A stretch of 6,422 bases of DNA, from assembly GCA_003644295.1 (NCBI GenBank), contig QNBZ01000082.1, positions 1 to 6,422 on the forward strand. The letters run 5' to 3'. The stretch is from Planctomycetota bacterium (GTDB lineage: Bacteria > Planctomycetota > Phycisphaerae > Sedimentisphaerales > Anaerobacaceae). Shown here in pieces: positions 1 to 3,922 of this stretch (positions within the stretch are counted from its first letter, which is position 1; each line of letters starts with the position of its first letter). A model generated the notes under the pieces. That model was given only the letters and a program-made list of their open reading frames with translations, searched no databases and was not told where the DNA came from. Position numbers and translations under genes: made by a program.

Positions 1-6
1 CGGCTC

Positions 7-34
7 GTCATTTCGAGCGCAGTCGAGAAATCTA
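7..34. repeat. REP-like interspersed repeat with bulged hairpin
   Basis: The stretch begins GTCATTTCGAGCGCAG and continues TCGAGAAATCT. ATTTCGA can pair with TCG-AG-AAAT, leaving an AG bulge and a GCGCAG loop. From general knowledge, near-identical strings occur as dispersed intergenic repeats in many bacterial genomes. Only one copy is present in this window, so its repetitive nature is recognised, not shown here. Confidence 0.5.
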
Positions 35-116
35 TTAAAATAGTTGCGCCAAGCGGTTCTTTGTTTTGCAAGTCAGGTTTTGTTAGAGTCTCTTAGTGTC
101 AAGTGGCGCTGTAATA

Positions 117-134
117 TTAGTCCGATTGGTATTA
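117..134 (+). repeat. Left copy of an 18-nt inverted motif
   Basis: TTAGTCCGATTGGTATTA. The reverse complement of 6300-6317 reads TTAGTCCAATTGGTATTA, a 17 of 18 match in opposite orientation near the far end of the window. A GCGC tetramer lies roughly 10 nt upstream of both copies. Its function is unknown; it may be the edge of a larger dispersed element. Confidence 0.5.
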
Positions 135-166
135 TCCGTTTTTGGCATTCTTACCCCTAAACACAT

Positions 167-184
167 TATCGCAAACTTGCGATA
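167..184. repeat. Short palindrome (8-bp arms, 2-nt centre)
   Basis: TATCGCAA-AC-TTGCGATA is a perfect inverted repeat with a 2-nt centre. Such compact dyads often bind dimeric proteins, but no gene start lies close enough to assign an operator role. Confidence 0.5.
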
Positions 185-241
185 CAAGTTCAAAATTCCC
201 CAAAAAGTGGACATCGACAAACTCTGCGGTTAAGAAACTAC

Positions 242-269
242 CTGCGCAAATGGTCGACCATTTGCGCAG
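242..269. repeat. Perfect 28-bp palindrome with an overlapping competing hairpin
   Basis: The two 14-bp arms (CTGCGCAAATGGTC and its exact reverse complement) abut with no spacer, centred between 255 and 256. The right arm's TTTGCGC (261-267) can instead pair with GCGCAAA at 273-279 across an AGAGG loop, so two structures are mutually exclusive. There is no T-run after the structure in the plus direction. In the minus direction a run of seven T's precedes it instead of following it. It therefore does not look like an ordinary intrinsic terminator. Confidence 0.75.
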
Positions 270-493
270 AGGGCGCAAAAAAAGTGGTCTAAAAAGTGTC
301 TCTTTGGGTTCATTTTCGTTCAAAAGGCGTGCGTTTTTTGTAAATTTCCGTTAGTTTTGGGTGTTTTTTACCCCGTTTTTTTAGACATCTGCGCTTATGG
401 TTGACGAGAAACCTTATTTTTCACCCAAAAACCTACATAATCTCACTCATCTGGATAGAATACTATTAGTCCATAACGTTTGATTTTGGGCAT

Positions 494-520
494 TGTCATT
501 CCTGCGAAAGCAGGAATCCA
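494..520. repeat. Hairpin repeat unit with GAAA loop (same family as 6352-6422)
   Basis: The 27-nt unit starts TGTCATTCCTGC, has a GAAA loop, and ends GCAGGAATCCA. The stem TTCCTGC/GCAGGAA is perfect. Two related units form an inverted pair at 6352-6378 and 6396-6422. They keep the same length, the same loop (TTTC on the opposite strand) and perfect stems despite sequence differences. This is typical of REP/BIME-like extragenic palindromes. Confidence 0.75.
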
Positions 521-537
521 GTTTGCTAATGAGTTTA

Positions 538-557
538 ATTCCGTATCAAAACGGAAT
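538..557 (-). terminator. Possible hairpin terminator downstream of the lipoprotein gene
   Basis: ATTCCGT-ATCAAA-ACGGAAT forms a perfect 7-bp stem with a 6-nt loop, about 54 nt past the lipoprotein stop codon on the minus strand. No clear U-run follows in that direction, so intrinsic termination is doubtful. The neighbouring 494-520 hairpin could act with it. Confidence 0.3.
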
Positions 558-610
558 GCTTTGATCCATAAATTCAAATGTTAGGATATACTAGGCACTA
601 ACGACTAATT

Positions 611-1309
611 TTACTTCTCCCAGTTTTTCCAGCCGACATTACTTTTGTCGTCAAAAATCTTGAACTTGTTTTTGGGACAGTTGTAGAGATACCTTACAAT
701 ACAATGAGCGCAAGCGGTTGTCAGTCTCTTTGCGGCGATTTCTCTGCCCCGCTGCTCGACTTCAAAGCCGACCTGAATATTTTTGCTCTTTTCAGTTTTT
801 GGCCAGAGTTTTTCACCAGTCGCCACGTCAAGAAGAGCAGCTCTGACGTTCATTATCGCTCTGTAATAGCCGGCTTCGGGCAGTTCACCAAGCTGATAAT
901 CTTCGACCCCTACCAACAGAACCAAATCAGCACCCAGGGCTTTGCTGACTTCTGTCGGCGAAAGCAATGAAAAATCACTCTTGTTAGAACGGAACTCGGA
1001 CAGCTCATTATAATCGATGATATACTCAGGCCTGATTTTGACTTTTTCTATAAGTCCTTTATTTACTGCCTCGGTGATGTGGAAACGCAGATTCACATCA
1101 GCGTCGAGCCAGACCGGCTGATTAACAAGCACCAGTATTTTTTGGCCTTTACGCTCGGAAAGGTTATACTCTGCGGCAATTTTTCGCTCGCCTCGGCCGG
1201 GAGTGCCGACGACACCCACAAGTCCGCAGCCGCTCTGGAAAAAAGCCGTAGTAAAAAAAGTAAAACTAAAAAGGTAAAAGATAAAACGTTTATGTTGCGG
1301 CTTTTTCAT
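611..1309 (-). CDS. Predicted lipoprotein of unknown function (232 aa)
   Basis: I do not recognise a named family. The start chosen is ATG at 1309, preceded by AAAGAA at a workable distance. A TTG seven codons upstream (1330) lies inside the heptamer repeat and is less likely. Residues 1-27 form a signal peptide: basic MKKPQHKR, then a Phe-rich hydrophobic stretch. They end at FFQSGC, with Cys28 as the probable lipidation site; Gln at -3 makes this a non-classical lipobox. The mature part begins with a Gly-rich linker (about 29-40). An apparent alpha/beta domain follows (about 57-180), with hydrophobic strands at KILVLV and ADLVLLVGV and a segment near 160-170 (LLDVATGEKLWP) typical of periplasmic lipoproteins that compare or bind something. 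Three cysteines sit late (200, 203, 211). It lies downstream of the DUF2752 gene in the same orientation, probably as one transcript, so an envelope role is inferred from context and signal only. Confidence 0.72.
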   Translation of the reverse strand: MKKPQHKRFIFYLFSFTFFTTAFFQSGCGLVGVVGTPGRGERKIAAEYNLSERKGQKILVLVNQPVWLDADVNLRFHITEAVNKGLIEKVKIRPEYIIDYNELSEFRSNKSDFSLLSPTEVSKALGADLVLLVGVEDYQLGELPEAGYYRAIMNVRAALLDVATGEKLWPKTEKSKNIQVGFEVEQRGREIAAKRLTTACAHCIVRYLYNCPKNKFKIFDDKSNVGWKNWEK

Positions 1310-1320
1310 TTTTATTCTTT

Positions 1321-1394
1321 CAATAATCAATAATCAATAATCAATAATCAATAATCAATAATCAATAATCAATAATCAATAATCAATAATCAAT
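1321..1394. repeat. Tandem heptamer array (CAATAAT), ten full copies plus CAAT
   Basis: Exact 7-bp repeats fill almost all of the gap between the two minus-strand genes. The array reaches into the last codons of the upstream DUF2752 gene and provides its TGA stop (1383-1385). Because 7 and 3 share no factor, every reading frame meets a stop every 21 nt: TGA on the minus strand, TAA on the plus strand. The copies show no mismatch, which suggests recent expansion or active slippage. Confidence 0.95.
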
Positions 1395-1844
1395 TCTAAG
1401 CGCCCGTGTCAATGTTACCGCCCAGCCGACAGCAACAATGACTATCAGCGCCAAAATTATGTATCTCGTTTTTAGCTCGGCGAAAAAACGCCTGATAAAA
1501 TTGAAATATACTCCGAAAACAGCCGTAATGAAAGCCAAAAATGCTGAAACAGCCAGCACGCAGCACAGCAGCGCAGCAGCCGGCTGAATATAAAACGACT
1601 CGAAGATTTTGCCACTGGCGAAAGCGACCGCCGAAGTAGTCATTCCGCAGGTCGGGCATGGCAGACCGTATTTCTGCTTAAAACCACAGGGTCCGGCCCA
1701 CGGATTGATTTTGTAGCGTGCCATCAACTGTAAGAAACCAAACAAAGCGACTATGCCTAGAAAAACAAGCCCGGCTGTAAGGCGTTGGCGAGATGATGCC
1801 CGGCAAAAAAATTTATGTTTATTTAGCTGTTGGCCTACACGCAT
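1383..1844 (-). CDS. DUF2752-family membrane protein (153 aa)
   Basis: The family hallmark CPTCGMTTS is at residues 63-71, matching the CPxCGxT signature of DUF2752 proteins, whose biochemical role is not established. Three hydrophobic segments look membrane-spanning: about 22-42, 88-116 and 128-148. The GPCGFKQKYGLPCPTCG motif sits in the loop after the first, and the C-terminus is short (LRIDY). I start it at ATG 1844. An upstream TTG (1904) would add 20 residues, but it lies upstream of a strong minus-strand promoter (-35 at 1877-1882, -10 at 1854-1859) and would not be on that transcript. With this promoter the ATG falls within a few bases of the predicted transcription start, so translation would be leaderless or nearly so; no Shine-Dalgarno is visible. 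The last codons and stop are inside the heptamer array. The lipoprotein gene follows and is probably cotranscribed. Confidence 0.82.
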   Translation of the reverse strand: MRVGQQLNKHKFFCRASSRQRLTAGLVFLGIVALFGFLQLMARYKINPWAGPCGFKQKYGLPCPTCGMTTSAVAFASGKIFESFYIQPAAALLCCVLAVSAFLAFITAVFGVYFNFIRRFFAELKTRYIILALIVIVAVGWAVTLTRALRIDY

Positions 1845-1858
1845 AACTACGCTAAAAT
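1830..1858 (+). promoter_or_regulatory. Probable promoter for the inositol monophosphatase family gene
   Basis: TTGGCC (1830-1835), 17 bp, TAAAAT (1853-1858). The predicted start near 1865 gives a leader of about 46 nt containing the purine-rich ribosome binding site. Five bases of the -10 are shared with the -10 of the minus-strand promoter, so the polymerases would exclude each other. Confidence 0.5.
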
Positions 1859-1882
1859 AGGAAGAAATAATAACTTTGTCAA
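1854..1882 (-). promoter_or_regulatory. Sigma70-type promoter for the DUF2752-lipoprotein unit
   Basis: On the minus strand TTGACA (1882-1877) is followed by exactly 17 bp and then TATTTT (1859-1854). The -35 is a perfect consensus and the -10 matches at 4 of 6 positions. The predicted transcription start is near 1847, next to the ATG at 1844. The -10 overlaps the -10 of the divergent promoter. Confidence 0.65.
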
Positions 1883-1890
1883 GCTCATAG

Positions 1891-1900
1891 AAGGAAAGGA
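1891..1900 (+). promoter_or_regulatory. Ribosome binding site deciding the phosphatase start
   Basis: AAGGAAAGGA ends 10 nt before ATG 1911. A TTG at 1830 would add 27 residues but lies within the predicted -35 box and has no ribosome binding site, so ATG 1911 is preferred. Confidence 0.6.
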
Positions 1901-1910
1901 ACAACAGGGT

Positions 1911-2735
1911 ATGGAGCTAAACCACAGGAATTTGAGCCAAATGCTTGAGACGGCCATCGTTGCGGCACGTTTAGCCGGACAGCGGGCGATGGAAGAAATC
2001 AACTTCACCAAAAGCTCGATAAAGAACGGCAATGAACTGGTAACCCAGACCGATGCCCGATGCCAGCAGCTCATCATCGACCGCATTAAAGAGACCTATC
2101 CCGACCACGGCTTCATCGCCGAGGAAGGTGAAGGGGGCGGGATTTTCAAGCAGCAGCCGCGCAGCGCCGAGAGGGTTTGGTGGGTTATTGACCCGATAGA
2201 CGGGACAAACAACTTCGTACACAAGATACCTTTATTTGTCGTCAGCATTGCGGCGATGTATAAAGGCGAGCCGATTGTGGGCGTGATTTTTGAGCCGGCT
2301 ACAGAATCGATATTCACCGCCGTCAAAGACGGCGAAGCACAGTTGAACGGCAGACGAATAAATGCAGGCGAAGATACGATAAACGAATTTACCAGTATCG
2401 CTCTGGACAGTCATTTGGGCAAAGAGGTGCCTGGCTGGGCATGCGAAATCATTCGGCGAACAAGAACCAGAGTTCTCGGCACAGCGGCTCTTGAAATTGT
2501 TTATGTGGCTTCGGGAGGCCTAATCGGAGCAGTATTTACGCAGTTGAAATTATGGGATTTGGCCGCTGGGGCTGTTATTGCCGGGACAGCAGGGGCCGTT
2601 GTGAGCAATTGGCAGGGTGAAAAACTATTCCCTATTGACCTTGATAACTACGAGGGCCAAAGGTTTCAACTCTTGGCGGCAAATAAAAAAGTACACGCAG
2701 AACTACTTACTCTTCTGAAATCTTATGATTTGTAA
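1911..2735 (+). CDS. Inositol monophosphatase family protein (274 aa)
   Basis: This is a Mg2+-dependent, Li+-sensitive-type sugar or inositol phosphate phosphatase by family. The metal-site signatures are all present: AEEGEG with Glu71/Glu72, WVIDPIDGTNNFVH with Asp94, Asp97, Gly98 and Thr99, and LKLWDLAAG with Asp216, matching the human enzyme's E70, D90, D93 and D220. An earlier NELVTQTD (41-48) is the usual N-terminal family element. At 274 residues the length is typical and complete. Family members hydrolyse myo-inositol-1-phosphate, histidinol phosphate, fructose-1,6-bisphosphate or PAP, and the sequence alone does not settle which, so I give no symbol. No signal peptide is present; it is likely cytoplasmic. 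It is divergent from the DUF2752 unit, has a single-gene layout, and is followed only by transposase debris, so it is probably monocistronic. No strong terminator is visible after the stop. Confidence 0.93.
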   Translation: MELNHRNLSQMLETAIVAARLAGQRAMEEINFTKSSIKNGNELVTQTDARCQQLIIDRIKETYPDHGFIAEEGEGGGIFKQQPRSAERVWWVIDPIDGTNNFVHKIPLFVVSIAAMYKGEPIVGVIFEPATESIFTAVKDGEAQLNGRRINAGEDTINEFTSIALDSHLGKEVPGWACEIIRRTRTRVLGTAALEIVYVASGGLIGAVFTQLKLWDLAAGAVIAGTAGAVVSNWQGEKLFPIDLDNYEGQRFQLLAANKKVHAELLTLLKSYDL

Positions 2736-2747
2736 ATAAATAACATT

Positions 2748-3212
2748 TCATTCTTGTTGATGTGGTTCTATTATATAATTCTATTGTGAACAAACCTTGT
2801 GTCTTCGTAGATTAAGCAATTTCATCTCGGCATCACTTATACGGATTCCTGTTCGATATCTTTTGCGGGTCAGGCAAGCACAGACCTTCAAGCCGCTATC
2901 CGTTACAGTTGTAAGTATCAGTCGCAACAACAATTCCAAGCTCCGTAATGGGATGCCTGCCCAATGGCAACTGATCGGGCCAAAAAGCCGATGCTCCACT
3001 GGGTTCCATTTTGACGCACCGCGAGGAAAATGACATACCGTTACTTTTAGATTGAACGCATCGGCGATTTTCTTTTGAAGCAGCTTCTTGAAATACCGCA
3101 AACGATAGCCGTTACTGCTGCCCGAATCAGCAAGTATCAGTAGTTCGCTCGCCCGATGGCTTTTCGCCTTCGTTGCTCCAATTGTTTTGTTGTTCCTACG
3201 GGTCTCATAGCC
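2748..3212 (-). pseudogene. ISAzo13-family transposase, C-terminal remnant
   Basis: Reading the minus strand gives LLILADSGSSNG, then CHFPRGASKWNPVEHRLF, then a TDSGLKV segment and ISDAEMKLLNL. These are diagnostic of the ISAzo13 DDE transposases: the Asp of ADSG and the Glu of NPVEHRLF are catalytic-core residues. The conserved terminal motif, normally QWNYTI, reads Q-stop-NYII because TGG has become TAG (2778-2780). The original stop is probably TGA at 2750-2748. Upstream the frame is open to about 3212 but family similarity fades before that, and stop codons follow at 3216-3221. Only about 150 codons of a protein that is normally around 400 remain. There is no start codon with a ribosome binding site and no recognisable terminal inverted repeat. 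It is dead. Confidence 0.85.
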
Positions 3213-3270
3213 GTATTATCAGCTAATCGCCGTTCGTTTATTTAATTTTTCAAAGAGCAATAAGAATTGA

Positions 3271-3715
3271 CAAAGGTCGTTCCATATCAGTGTAGAACTT
3301 GTCGGGCCCGTACCGCCAGGTTCGAATAAAAGCAAAGATGATGAACACGAACAGTTGAATATAGACGATTTCGACATTGATGAGGCAACCGAAGAAGTTA
3401 TTTGTTGTCCGGCTGTCCGTCAACCCGAAAGTTCAGAGCATGATAAGTAGACAAATAAGACAAAAACTATCATTCCTCAATCGGCATGTGGTCAGTGCGA
3501 ATACGTTGAGCAATGTCCTGTTAAAAAGAACAAGGGTCAATATAAGCTTGAGCATACGGCCAAACAGCGAAGGATTGCCGGCAGAAGGCGTGAGCAGAAT
3601 ACGGAAGTTTTTTCGAGAACGTTATCGTATTCGCGGCGGTATTGAGGAAACCAACAGCGGCTTAAAGCGCAGGACCGGCTTGGGACAACTTCTGGTGCGC
3701 AGCAGGGGCTTATAA
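3271..3715 (+). pseudogene. DDE transposase (DDE_Tnp_1_6 / IS1182-like), C-terminal remnant
   Basis: The plus strand reads VELVGPVPPGSNKSKDDE, then a Cys cluster CGQCEYVEQCPVKK, HTAKQRRIAGRRREQN, and RYRIRGGIEETNSGLKRR. This order is characteristic of IS1182/IS5-like transposases with the DDE_Tnp_1_6 domain, where the Glu of the GIE-TNS motif is the last catalytic residue. The frame has a TAG at 3448-3450 and a one-base shift in a run of six T's (3608-3613) that moves the C-terminal part into the next frame. It ends at TAA 3713-3715, before the usual KxxGWN tail. The N-terminal half is missing; a TGA at 3268 lies just before the recognisable part. An apparently intact 112-codon frame at 3377-3715 is a chimera of wrong-frame and right-frame sequence, not a gene. 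Confidence 0.82.
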
Positions 3716-3841
3716 AAATTTGCCCAAAAAGTCACGAATAACAAAATATCCGAAACGCTGTTCGAAAGCTACGCTGGCAGACCTTTTTTGGCGTTCTTTA
3801 TCGGTCTGTAAAAAATAATCGCCAAGACAACTGCCCACGAT
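3716..3841 (+). other. Gap between transposase remnant and glycosyltransferase promoter
   Basis: In the same frame as the end of the transposase remnant, 3716-3892 is open apart from one TAA at 3809-3811. It would encode peptides such as KVTNNKISETLFESYAGRPF. It may be the decayed tail of the transposon or an unrelated broken frame; I cannot identify it. No complete gene is supported. Confidence 0.3.
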
Positions 3842-3870
3842 TTGGCTGTTAGGGAACTGTTTCTTATATT
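3842..3870 (+). promoter_or_regulatory. Probable promoter for the glycosyltransferase gene
   Basis: TTGGCT (3842-3847), 17 bp, TATATT (3865-3870). The predicted start near 3877 leaves a leader of about 46 nt. The ribosome binding site GGAG (3910-3913) sits 9 nt before ATG 3923. The layout closely resembles the phosphatase promoter (TTGGCC-17-TAAAAT, about 46-nt leader). Confidence 0.5.
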
Positions 3871-3922
3871 TTATACGGAAATGAAAACTTAATCGGACAC
3901 CGAAACCCTGGAGAAATTTACT

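Larger units (their letters stand above)
1..610. other. Intergenic region with palindromes and repeats, no credible gene
   Basis: No reading frame here has a recognisable product or a good ribosome binding site. Two overlapping short frames (142-354 plus, 132-323 minus) run through a perfect palindrome and give low-complexity, unfamiliar peptides, so I treat them as chance. The stretch contains an interspersed repeat (7-34), an 18-nt motif that recurs inverted at the other end of the window (117-134), two palindromes (167-184, 242-269) and a hairpin repeat (494-520). From about 280 to 440 it is rich in A and T homopolymers. The nearest real gene is the lipoprotein, which ends at 611 on the minus strand. 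Confidence 0.6.

Noticed and set aside
132..354. Two overlapping short reading frames (plus 142-354, minus 132-323)
   Set aside because: Both run through the perfect palindrome, have no ribosome binding site and give unfamiliar peptides.
704..1333. Plus-strand frames opposite the lipoprotein gene
   Set aside because: The antisense minus frame has a signal peptide, a Cys at the cleavage site and ordinary protein composition; these are its shadows.
1321..1394. Heptamer array as a CRISPR or plasmid iteron set
   Set aside because: Repeats are 7 bp with no spacers, and no replication or cas gene is nearby.
1845..1904. 20-residue extension of the DUF2752 protein from TTG 1904
   Set aside because: It lies upstream of the strong minus-strand promoter and has no ribosome binding site.
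1830..1910. 27-residue N-terminal extension of the phosphatase from TTG 1830
   Set aside because: It overlaps the predicted promoter, has no ribosome binding site, and the family N-terminus fits ATG 1911.
3377..3715. 112-codon plus-strand frame as a hypothetical protein
   Set aside because: Its first part is the wrong frame of a transposase and only its last third matches the family, because of a frameshift.
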